This document shows, one piece after another, positions 7,332-16,700 of a stretch of 64,000 bases of DNA. Origin of the DNA: CALEMW01 sp035447065 (GTDB lineage: Bacteria > Krumholzibacteriota > Krumholzibacteriia > LZORAL124-64-63); assembly GCA_035447065.1 (NCBI GenBank), contig DAOTGJ010000008.1, positions 1-64,000 of the forward strand, written 5' to 3'. The notes below the pieces were generated by a model, which was given only the letters and a program-made list of their open reading frames with translations, was not told the DNA's origin and did not search any database. Both the position numbers and the translations under genes were made by a program. How positions within the stretch are numbered: position 1 is the first letter of the stretch; each line of letters starts with the position of its first letter.

Positions 7332-9128
7332 CTAGTACGGGTGGCCGATGGAGAGGTGGAACACGGTGCGCGGCTCTCCCGCGCGCGGTTCGCGCAGCAT
7401 GCGCGCCAGGTCCGTGCGCACGGGGCCCACGGGGGTGCGGAACACCAGGCCCAGGCCCGCGGCCGACTGCAGGTCGTCCACGGTCAGCTCGCGCCGGTCC
7501 GCCCACACCTGGCCGGCGTCCAGGAACGCGGCCCAGCTCACCAGGCCCCAGAGGGGCGCGCGCACCTCGGCGGAGGCGAGCAGCATGGCGTCGCCGCCGA
7601 TGGGGTCGCCGTCGTCGTCCACCGGCCCCAGGCGGCGGCGCTTGGCGCCGCGCATGGTGGTGGCGCCGCCGGCGAAGAAGCGGCGGTTGGGCAGCAGGGT
7701 CTCCACGTCGCCCAGAGGACCGGCCAGGCCCAGCGCCACGCGCGAGGCGAGCACCGCGCCGGCCGGCAGGGGCGCGTAGCCCACGGCCGTGCCCTCCACC
7801 GAGCCGAAGGGGCTCACGGACAGGGCGCCCGGCGGCGACCACGCCGTCTCCAGGGTGAGGCGCACGCCGCGTGTGGGCTCCAGCAGGTCGTCGGTGCGGT
7901 CGTCGTGGACGCGCGCGGAGAACACGAGCATGCGGCCGGCGGGGGAATCGAACTCGTCGCGGTCGGCGCCGGTGCCGCGCACGGTCACGTCCTCCAGCGA
8001 CGCGCCCAGGCGCACGCTCAGCCGATCCAGGGGCCGCAGCAGCAGCGCCGTCTCCACCAGGTTGTTGCGCAGGGTGTAGCCGTCCTCGTCGTCGCGCTGC
8101 CAGGAGGCGCTCACCTCGCCCACGGAGCGGGCGCCCACCAGGGCCGGCCACCAGGCGCGGCCGCTCACCTCCTGGTGGTAGAGGGAGTAGGAGCCGCTGA
8201 AGCCCAGGCCGCGGCCGTGGTGGAAGATGTTGCGGTGCTGCCAGCCGGCGCGGGCGCGCACGGGGTCGTCGGACCAGGTGCCCAGGCTGAAGCGCAGGGT
8301 GCGGTACGGCGATTTGGCCAGGCGCGCGCGCAGGGCCACGGCGCCGGGACCCGCCGGTTCCGTGTCGATGCGGATCTGCCGGAAGAGGGAGAGCTCGCGC
8401 AGGTTGGAGCGCGCGCGGTCCAGCAGGGCGGGCGTGGCCAGGGCGGAGTCGGCCACGCTCATGGTGCGTCGGGCCAGGTCCACCAGGTCGTCGGTGACGC
8501 CGGACACCTCGGTGCGCACCACGCGCAGGCGCTCGCCGGGCGCGGCGGTCAGGGCCACCACGGCGGTGAAGGAGTCGGGACGCTCCACGGACAGCGTCGC
8601 CTCGGCGTGCAGGTAGCCGGCCGCCGCCAGGTCCGCGGCCAGGCGGCGGCGCGCGGCCTCGGCGTCGGCGTCGCGGAACACGGCGCGGCGCGGCAGGAGC
8701 GACGCGGCGGCGCGGCCCGCTTCGGTCAGGCCGTCCGGCACGCCGTCCACGCGCACGTCGGCCACGCGCACCGGGCGGCCGGGCTTCACGGCCAGGGTCA
8801 CGCTCACGCGGCGCGCGCGCTCGTCGGCCCTCACCGACGGGCGGATCGCGGCGTAGGGATAGCCGTGTCGCGCCAGGAGCAGGCGCAGGCGCTGGAGGTC
8901 CGCCTGGAGCGTGGCCTCGCGGAAGACCGGCGCGTTGCCGCCCAGCAGGCCGCCGCGGGCCGCCAGGCCCAGACGGTCCGCCGGGTCCGCCACGCCCGCC
9001 GGCAGCCCGGTGACCGACACCGAGCGCACCTCCCAGCCCTCGCGCGCCCACGCCGTCGCCGCGCACAGCAGCAGAGCCGTCAGCAACGACGGCAGGGCGA
9101 ACGCCGGGATCCTGCGACGGGTCGGCAT
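7332..9128 (-). CDS. tamA: Omp85-family outer-membrane assembly factor TamA
   Basis: 598 residues: signal peptide (1-28, cleaved near 'ATAWA'), about three POTRA repeats (roughly 30-270, each a 'VRSVSVTGLP', 'VADVRVDGVP', 'VVRTEVSGVT' unit), then a C-terminal 16-strand barrel with the family element 'FFAGGATTMRGAKRRRLGP'. In most Omp85 proteins the loop-6 motif is (V/I)RG(F/Y); here it is MRGA, so the aromatic residue is replaced. TamA sits in the outer membrane and acts with TamB, encoded 9 bases downstream. Direct adjacency to tamB is why TamA rather than BamA is called; BamA, usually next to skp/lpx genes, should be elsewhere. Confidence 0.88.
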   Translation of the reverse strand: MPTRRRIPAFALPSLLTALLLCAATAWAREGWEVRSVSVTGLPAGVADPADRLGLAARGGLLGGNAPVFREATLQADLQRLRLLLARHGYPYAAIRPSVRADERARRVSVTLAVKPGRPVRVADVRVDGVPDGLTEAGRAAASLLPRRAVFRDADAEAARRRLAADLAAAGYLHAEATLSVERPDSFTAVVALTAAPGERLRVVRTEVSGVTDDLVDLARRTMSVADSALATPALLDRARSNLRELSLFRQIRIDTEPAGPGAVALRARLAKSPYRTLRFSLGTWSDDPVRARAGWQHRNIFHHGRGLGFSGSYSLYHQEVSGRAWWPALVGARSVGEVSASWQRDDEDGYTLRNNLVETALLLRPLDRLSVRLGASLEDVTVRGTGADRDEFDSPAGRMLVFSARVHDDRTDDLLEPTRGVRLTLETAWSPPGALSVSPFGSVEGTAVGYAPLPAGAVLASRVALGLAGPLGDVETLLPNRRFFAGGATTMRGAKRRRLGPVDDDGDPIGGDAMLLASAEVRAPLWGLVSWAAFLDAGQVWADRRELTVDDLQSAAGLGLVFRTPVGPVRTDLARMLREPRAGEPRTVFHLSIGHPY

Positions 9129-9143
9129 GGACGGGCGGCCGTC

Positions 9144-9878
9144 CTAGAAATCCACGCGCACCGACGCCACCGCCGAATGCAGCCAGGCGAAGGCGTAGGC
9201 CTCGTCCACGTCGGCGCCGCCTTCGACCATGCGGTAGCCCAGCGACGCGCGCACGCCGTCGCCCAGCTCGCGGGCCAGCTTCACGGCCACGTCCTCGGCG
9301 CGGCCGGGGCCGCCCGCCAAGGCGTCGGCGTCGAAGGTCAGCAGCCAGCGGTCGGCCACGCGCCAGTCCGCGGCCAGGTGCAGCAGGGGCACGAACCCCG
9401 TGTTCTCCTTGGTGGCCGTCACGCCCGGCTGCGCCAGCGAGATCTCGGCCACGCGCAGCTTGGCGGTGAAGCCCAGCCACCACGTCCAGCGCTCGCCCTG
9501 ATTCATCAGGCGTCGGTAGGTGAGACGGTACGAGTTGAAGGCGTAGGTGGCCGTGGCCGGGCCGGCGCCGAAGTCCTCGCCCTGGAACGACACCGGCCCG
9601 TCCAGGGCGCCGTCGGCGGTCACGGAGAAGGGGGCGGCCAGGGCGCGCAGGGAGCCGCGCTCGCTCAGGTCCACGGTCAGGTAGACGCGCGGCGCGGCCC
9701 AGGGCCCCTTGCCGATGGCGTCCACCAGCGAGAAGCGCGTGGACGACGCGTCGTTGGGCACCTGCACGTCGTTGACGGTCTGCCAGAGCGAACCGGCCTC
9801 GAACTCCAGGCTCACGCCGGCGGCGGCGGGCGCGGCCAGCGCGGCGATGATCAGCAGCACGGCGAACGTTCGGGTCAT
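9144..9878 (-). CDS. Outer-membrane beta-barrel protein
   Basis: 244 residues with a clear signal peptide (MTRTFAVLLIIAALAAPAAA) and a following pattern of alternating hydrophobic/polar strands ('ATYAFNSYRLTYRRL', 'WTWWLGFTAKLRVAEISL', 'GVRASLGYRMVEGGADV'). It ends in a C-terminal phenylalanine ('SVRVDF'), the signal recognised by the Bam machinery. The start ATG at 9878 has AGGAGG 7 bases upstream. It is the first gene of the tamA-tamB run, with 15 bases between it and tamA. The specific role is unknown; conserved placement could make it a TamAB client or accessory, which is inference. Confidence 0.78.
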   Translation of the reverse strand: MTRTFAVLLIIAALAAPAAAGVSLEFEAGSLWQTVNDVQVPNDASSTRFSLVDAIGKGPWAAPRVYLTVDLSERGSLRALAAPFSVTADGALDGPVSFQGEDFGAGPATATYAFNSYRLTYRRLMNQGERWTWWLGFTAKLRVAEISLAQPGVTATKENTGFVPLLHLAADWRVADRWLLTFDADALAGGPGRAEDVAVKLARELGDGVRASLGYRMVEGGADVDEAYAFAWLHSAVASVRVDF

Positions 9879-10008
9879 GGGTCATCCTCCTTCGGGTTTC
9901 CGCCAGGATCGCAACGGGCGCGGGCTTTGGCCAGCGCGGATCCGCGCGTGGCCGATCGGCGTCGGCGTCGTTATCAAGTGGAACGTGGACCCTCACCGGA
10001 AGGCCGAC

Positions 10009-10832
10009 GTGACCAGGACGCGCATCCTCCTCCTCTGCACCACGCTGCTGCTGGCCGGCTGCGCCCGCGAGAGCGCGCCGCCGCGCGACGTGAGCGTGTC
10101 CGTGGTCGCCGCGGAGTCAGCCGCCGTGCCCGGCGGCGCCGTGACCCTGGGCTGGCGCTTCGATCTGGCCCCAGGATGGCACCTCTACACGAACGGCCGC
10201 AGCGACACCGGCCTGCCTCCCGCCGTGGAGCTGTCGCTGCCCGAGGGCTGGACCGCCGACGCGCCCCTCTGGCCCGCGGGCCGGCGGCTGGAGTCCGCCG
10301 GCGGCATCCTGGACCACGTGTACGAGGACCGGCTGCTCCTGCTGCAGACCCTGCACGCGCCCCTGGGCGCGCGCCCCGGCGAGACCGTGGAGATCGGCGC
10401 CCGCCTGGAGTGGCTGGCCTGCCGCGAGGGCTGCGTGCCCGGCGACACCCTGCTGACCCTCGCCCTGCCCGTGGCCGCCGCCGCGGAGCCCACGCGCCAC
10501 GCCGAAGAGCTGGACCGCGCCCGCGGGGAGCTGCCCCGCGCCGCGCGCGCCGGCGAGCTGTCCTGGACCTGGGAGGGGAACACCCTGGTGCTGCGCTCGC
10601 CCGGCGCCTCGCACCTGGAGTACCATCCCTCCGCGGACGCCGGCCACCTGAGCGATCCCCGGCACGACGCCGTCGCCGACGGCGCCGTGCTGAACCTGCG
10701 ATTCCGCCCCCGGGACGGCCGCGTCGGACCGGCCCACGGGGTGCTCCTCGCCCGAGCCGGCGAGACCATCCGACGCCTGGAGCTGACCATCCCCGCGGCA
10801 CCCGCCGCGACGCAACCCCAAGGAGACCCGCG

Positions 10833-10836
<4 letters not shown>
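10009..10836 (+). CDS. DsbD-alpha-like periplasmic lipoprotein
   Basis: 275 residues from GTG at 10009, set by GGAAGG 5 bases upstream. A lipobox LLLAGC puts the lipidated Cys at about residue 18. The body matches the DsbD N-terminal (DsbD-alpha, immunoglobulin-like) domain: 'GWHLYTNGRSDTGLPPAVEL', 'HVYEDRLLLLQTL', then 'EWLACREGCVPGDTLLTLALPV', which holds the two cysteines (C-x3-C) that carry reducing power. A full DsbD would continue with an eight-helix membrane domain and a thioredoxin domain; both are absent, so this is an isolated, membrane-anchored electron relay. It overlaps the redoxin gene by 4 bases (ATGA), indicating a shared thiol-redox function. Confidence 0.8.
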
Positions 10837-11438
<602 letters not shown>

Positions 11439-11445
11439 CCGCCGC

Positions 11446-13701
11446 TCACACGGCGCCGCCGCGGGCGCAGGTCTCCACCACTCCCACGGTGGCCAGGTTG
11501 ACCACCTCTTCCACGGTGGCGCCGTACTGGAGCAGATGCACCGGCAGGCGCGTGCCCATCAGCATGGGGCCGATGGGCATGGCGCCGCCCATGTGGATCA
11601 GCGACTGCATGGCCAGGCTGCCCGCGTGCAGGTCCGGAAAGACCAGCACGTTGGCGTCCTCGGCCAGCTCCGCGAACGGGAAGTAGGCGGCCCGCAGCTC
11701 GGCGTCGCGCGCGATGGCGAGCTGCATCTCCCCCTCGATCGCCAGCTCCGGCACCCGCCCCTTCACGATCCCCCGCGCCCGCTGCACCTTCACCACGCTC
11801 GGATGGTCCGCGCTCCCGAAGTTGCTGAACGAGAGCATGGCCACCCGCGGCTCCAGCCCCAGGCTGCGGCTCACGGTGGCCGCCAGCTCCGCGATCTCCG
11901 CCAGGTCCTCCGCGTCCGGATCGATGTTCACCGAGCAGTCCGCCATCACCACCGCCTCGCGCGGCAGCAGCAGCAGGTGGTGGCTGGAGATGCGGCGCAC
12001 GCCCGGCGCGGGCCCGATGACCTCCAGGATGGTGCGCAGGGTCTGGTTGAAGTGGGTGGAGAGGCCCGCGATCATCATGTCGGCGTGCCCCTGGTGCAGC
12101 ATCATGGCGCCGAAGTAGTCGGGCTGCCGCACGCGCTCCAGGGCCAGGTCGCGCATCACGCCGTGGCGCTGGCGCATGCCGAAGTACTCGTCGGCATAGC
12201 CCGCCAGATCGGGCGAGCGCTCGGGGTCCACCACCTCCGCGCCGCCCAGGTCCAGGCCCAGGTCCGCGATGGTGTCGCGGATGCGGTCCTCGGGCCCCAG
12301 CAGCACGGGCGTGAGGATGCCCTCGTCCATGAGGATGCTGCAGGCGCGCAGCAGCGTGGGGTCCGAGCCCTCGGGGAACACCACGCGCAGGCCGCGCCCG
12401 CGCGCTTCCATGGTCAGCTCGCGCATCTTCTCGCGGCCTGTGCCCAGGCGCACCGTCAGGCTCTCGCGGTAGGCCTCGGGCTCCACCGGCCGGCGCGCCA
12501 CGCCCTCGGCCACCGCCTGGGCCGCCACCGCCGCCGACTCCACCTCGAAGATGCGCGGATCCAGCGGCTTGGGCAGCAGGTACTCCGGCCCGAAGTGGAA
12601 GCGCTGGCCGCCGTAGGCCCGCTCCACCTGCTCCGGCACGTCCTCGCGCGCCAGCTCCGCCAGCGACCGCGCCGCCGCCAGCAGCATGCCCTCGGTGATG
12701 CTCACCGACTGCACGTCCAGCGCGCCGCGGAAGATGTACGGGAAGCTCAGCACGTCCTGCACCGCGTTGGGATGCTGCCCCAGCCCGGTGGCCACGATCA
12801 CGTCCTTGCGCGCCGCCCGCGCCTCCTCGTAGCCGATCTCCGGCTCCGGCGTGGCCAGCGCGAACACGATGGGGAACGCCGCCATGGCGCGCACGTCCTC
12901 CAGCTCCAGCACGCCGCCGGCCGACGCGCCCAGGAACACGTCGGCGCCCTCCAGCCCGGCGCGCAGGGTGCGCTGCGGCGCGGCCACGGCGAACTCGCGG
13001 CGGTAGGCGTCCAGGTCGTCGCGGTCGGGATGGATCAGGCCGTCCACGTCGTAGAGCAGCAGGTTGTCGGCGGGCACGCCCAGCCGGCGCAGCAGCCGCG
13101 CGCAGCCCAGGCCCACGGTGCCGGCGCCGCCCAGCACCACGCGCACGTCCTGCACGCGCTTGTCCACCAGCTCCAGCGCGTTGATCAGCCCGGCCACCGC
13201 CACCACCGCGGTGCTGTAGAGGTTCTCGTGGAAGACGGGCACCTCCATGCACGCGCGCAGGCGGTCGTAGATCTCCAGGCCGTGGGGCGCGCGGATGTCC
13301 TTGAGGTTCACGCCGCCGAAGGTGGGCTCCAGCGCGCGCACCGTGGCCACGAAGGCGTCCACGTCGGCGCAGTCCAGCTCCAGGTCGAACACGTCGATGT
13401 CCGCCAGCCGCTTGAAGAGGATGGCGATGCCCTCCTGCATGGGCTTGGCCGCCAACGGTCCCAGGTTCCCCAGGCCGGGGATGGCGGAGCCGTCGGTCAC
13501 CGCGGCCACCAGGTTGCCCTTGGCGGTGTAGCGGTAGGCCTCCGCCGGATCGCGGGCGATGGCCTGCGACGGGAACGTGGCGCCGGGCAGGTAGGCCAGG
13601 CGCAGATCGCGCGGGGTGAGGCAGGGCGTGGTGGCGTCCACCGCGATCTTCCCCGGCCGATCCTTGGCGTGGTAGGCGAGGGAATCCTGTTCCTTGATCA
13701 C
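11446..13701 (-). CDS. maeB: NADP-dependent malic enzyme with phosphotransacetylase domain
   Basis: 751 residues, the usual MaeB length. The malic N-terminal domain (about 15-165) has 'YRYTAKGNLVAAVTDGSAIPGLGNLGPLAAKP', with the catalytic Tyr/Lys region and metal site. The NAD(P)-binding domain (about 165-425) shows 'VVLGGAGTVGLGCARLL' and 'VIVATGLGQHPNAVQDVLSFPYIFRGALD'. The C-terminal ~320 residues are a phosphotransacetylase-like domain ('GLRVVFPEGSDPTLLRA', 'DMMIAGLSTHFNQTLR', 'GPMLMGTRLPVHLLQYGATVEEVVNLA') that in MaeB is regulatory, binding acetyl-CoA. It converts malate to pyruvate and CO2 with NADP reduction in the cytoplasm. The start is GTG at 13701. It lies 43 bases downstream of the large dikinase, suggesting linked pyruvate/PEP metabolism. 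Confidence 0.95.
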   Translation of the reverse strand: MIKEQDSLAYHAKDRPGKIAVDATTPCLTPRDLRLAYLPGATFPSQAIARDPAEAYRYTAKGNLVAAVTDGSAIPGLGNLGPLAAKPMQEGIAILFKRLADIDVFDLELDCADVDAFVATVRALEPTFGGVNLKDIRAPHGLEIYDRLRACMEVPVFHENLYSTAVVAVAGLINALELVDKRVQDVRVVLGGAGTVGLGCARLLRRLGVPADNLLLYDVDGLIHPDRDDLDAYRREFAVAAPQRTLRAGLEGADVFLGASAGGVLELEDVRAMAAFPIVFALATPEPEIGYEEARAARKDVIVATGLGQHPNAVQDVLSFPYIFRGALDVQSVSITEGMLLAAARSLAELAREDVPEQVERAYGGQRFHFGPEYLLPKPLDPRIFEVESAAVAAQAVAEGVARRPVEPEAYRESLTVRLGTGREKMRELTMEARGRGLRVVFPEGSDPTLLRACSILMDEGILTPVLLGPEDRIRDTIADLGLDLGGAEVVDPERSPDLAGYADEYFGMRQRHGVMRDLALERVRQPDYFGAMMLHQGHADMMIAGLSTHFNQTLRTILEVIGPAPGVRRISSHHLLLLPREAVVMADCSVNIDPDAEDLAEIAELAATVSRSLGLEPRVAMLSFSNFGSADHPSVVKVQRARGIVKGRVPELAIEGEMQLAIARDAELRAAYFPFAELAEDANVLVFPDLHAGSLAMQSLIHMGGAMPIGPMLMGTRLPVHLLQYGATVEEVVNLATVGVVETCARGGAV

Positions 13702-13744
13702 GGGTCCGCCTTCCGCTGACCGGCGCCGCGCGCCGGGCTGAACA

Positions 13745-16700
13745 TCACAGGGGCCGCCGCGCCCGGGTCTCGCGCAGGGCCGCGGCGTGGGCGCCCACCG
13801 GACGCGCCTGCAGCAGGCGCACCTGCGCGCCTTCCAGCGCGAACTCGATGTCCAGGGGATGGCCGAAGCCCTCCTCCAGACGCAGCGCCAGGGACACCAG
13901 CTCGGCCAGCTCCAGATACTCCAGGGCCGGCCGCAGCCGCTGATGGTAGAGGGTGGCGGCCACGCGCGTGCCGCCGCGGCGGCGGCGGTCGGCCACCACC
14001 TGGGTGGTCTTGTCGTTGGTCACGTAGTGCAGGCGCAGATCGGGATCGTCGGGGTCGGCGTTCTTGGCCACGGTGACCAGGTCCGTGGCCACCAGGCCGG
14101 ACACCACGCCCTCGCCCAGGCCCAGGCCCACGGAGGCCACCAGGCTGCGGTGGTCGTCGTGGGGCACGTCCACCGTCTGCAGCACGCCGGCGCAGCGGGC
14201 GTCCACCATGACCTGGACCAGCACGCCGCCGGTGGGACGCTCCCCGTCGCGGCGTCCGCCCGCGGCCAGGGCGCGCTCGGACCACAGCCCGGCCCAGGCC
14301 AGGCGCAGGTGCTGGAGCAGCTCGTCGTCGCCGCGCACCTGGAGGAAGGAGTCGTACAGGCCCGCGCGCGCGGTGGACTCGGTGTCCTCGTCGCAGAACG
14401 ACGAGCGCACGGCCACCACGGCGTCGCCCGTCGCGTCCAGCCGGCGGTAGGCCGCGCGCACCGCGTCCGCCACGGCCGGGGGCATCTCGGCCTGGAGCCA
14501 GAGGTCGCGGATGCGGCGGGTGCGCTGGGCGTCGGAGGCGGCCGGATCCTTCAGCACCGCCGCCACGGCCTGGGCCAGGGTGCCGCCGTCCTCCGGGGCC
14601 GGCCCGGCCAGCATGCGGGCCAGGGCGGCGTCGGTCACCACGAACCACGCCGGCGTGGCCGGACCTCCCAGCAGGCGCGTCAGCTCCGCCAGGTTGGCGG
14701 CCTTCCAGCCCACCAGCGGATGCAGGGCGTGGCCGCAGTCCGGGGCGTCCAGCACCAGGCGATCGGCGACGGCGGCCAGAGCCGCCGCGTCGTCGCGTTC
14801 CTGGTCCGACGCGGCCCGCGCGGCGGCGGCCGCGTGCGGGCCCTCGTCGCCCAGCAGGACGCTCAGGTCGCGGTGCCGGCGCAGCCGATGGCGGCGGGCG
14901 GCGGGTTGCGCGGCGGCGGCCGCCGCGGCATCGCGCAGGACGGCGAGGCGGCCGCGGGCCGCGGCGTCCAGCTCGGCGCCGTCGTCGCCCGGCAGCGTCT
15001 GCGGCACCACCTCGCCGCAGTCCGCGGCCAGATCGGCCACGGCGCGCCAGGTGTCGCGGGCGTCCAGGGCGCGCAGGCGCAGGGAGAGCACCTCGCACGG
15101 CGAGACGGAATCGGCGGCGACGGCGAGGGCGCGGTCGCGGCCGCGCCGCGCGGCGTCGGCCAGACGGTCGGTCACGTCGGCCAGGCGGCGGCGGGCCGCG
15201 GCGCCGGCGGCGGGGTTGTCGAAGAGGCGCTGCAGCAGATGCACGCGGTCGGCCATGCCGGCGTGGCGGAAGGCCTCCCCCACGGCGATCTCCTCCACGG
15301 CGAAGGCCGCCAGCGCGGGATCCGAAAGGCGCCCCAGCGCCTTCTCCAGCAGGTGCCGCGCGCGCAGCTTCTGGCCCCGCGATTCCATGAGGTCGACGGC
15401 GGCGTCCACGTCGCCGTGACGGCGGCAGGCGGCGTCGAGCAGGCGCAGACCCTCGGCCAGGGCCAGGGCGTCGCGGTCCTGGCCCAGCACGCGCACGCAG
15501 CCGGCGTCGGCGTCCAGGACCACCAGGTCGCCCTCGCGCACCTCGTCGCGCCGCAGGTCCTCCACGCGGCGCAGCTCCACCTCCCAGCCGTGGATCCGGA
15601 TCCGCTCGCGGCGGTGCACGGGCGTGGTGAAGCGCAGCACGGCCCGGCGCTGCTCGTCCTCGTAGGCGTCGGCTCGCACCAGCAGCGCCGGCTTGCCGAA
15701 CTGCAGGGCCATCAGACAGGCGTGGCTCAGCAGCGAGCCGCCGGCCGACACGATGCCCGCCGCGTGCAGCAGGCGCGGCGTGTCCTCGGGACCGAGCTTG
15801 CGCGAGAAGAGCACCGACTCGCGCACGGACTCCGGCGGCGTGTCGTCGTGGGCGAAGACGGCGCGCCCCACCACCCGCCCCGGCGATGCGGCCTGACCGG
15901 GCAGCACGCGCGCGTCGGCGTCGGCGTCGGCGCCCGCGGCGGGCAGCGGCGCCGCGGCCAGGGCCCGCAGCTCCGCCAGGGCGGCATCCACGGCCGCCGG
16001 CGGCGACGCGGGCGGCGTGGCCAGCTCGTCCACGGCCGCGAGCACGCGCCGCAGATCCTCGGAACCCAGCACGTCGTCGCGCCACGCCGCGCCCGCGTCG
16101 TCCCGCCACCGCGTCAGGGAGGCGCGCGTGGACAGGAGGGCCAGGCGCACGGCGCCGCGGTCGTCCCGGGCCACGTGCACGTGCAGGGGGCCGCCGCGCG
16201 CCGGCAGCGCGGCGCTCTCCACGCGCAGCCCGCCCACCCGGCCCGCCGGCGCGTACGCGGCGAAGGGCTCCAGGGCCGCGGCCACGGGCGCCGCCGCCAG
16301 GGCGTCGGCCAGGCCACTGCCGCCTGCCGCAAGCAGACGCGCGAAGGACTCGGGCGCGCGCTCCTCCACGCAGACCTCGGGATCCGCGGCGCGCAGCGCG
16401 CCGTCCGCCACCGTCACCAGGCCCGCGTCCAGCGCGTCGCGCAGCGGGTCCAGCACGCGCCTCCGCAGCGCGAAGATCCCTGCGGCCGCCTCCGCGTCCT
16501 CGCCCCGCGGCGGCTCGACTCCCAGCCCGCGCAGACGCTCGCGCAGGGCGGCCGCCAGCTCCGCCGGATAGGGCTGCGCGCAGCGGTCCACGTAGGGGGC
16601 CCGCCCGTCCCAGGCCTCGATCACCGGCCCCGTGGGACCGCGCCGGCGCGCCGTCACCACGGCGCGGCCGTCGTCGCTCACCACCTCGCGCAGGGGCAGC

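Noticed and set aside
4735..9996. 1753-codon minus-strand frame overlapping tamB and tamA
   Set aside because: Arg/Pro/Gly-rich shadow in another frame of the real genes; it has no domain, and tamA/tamB have clear motifs in their own frames.
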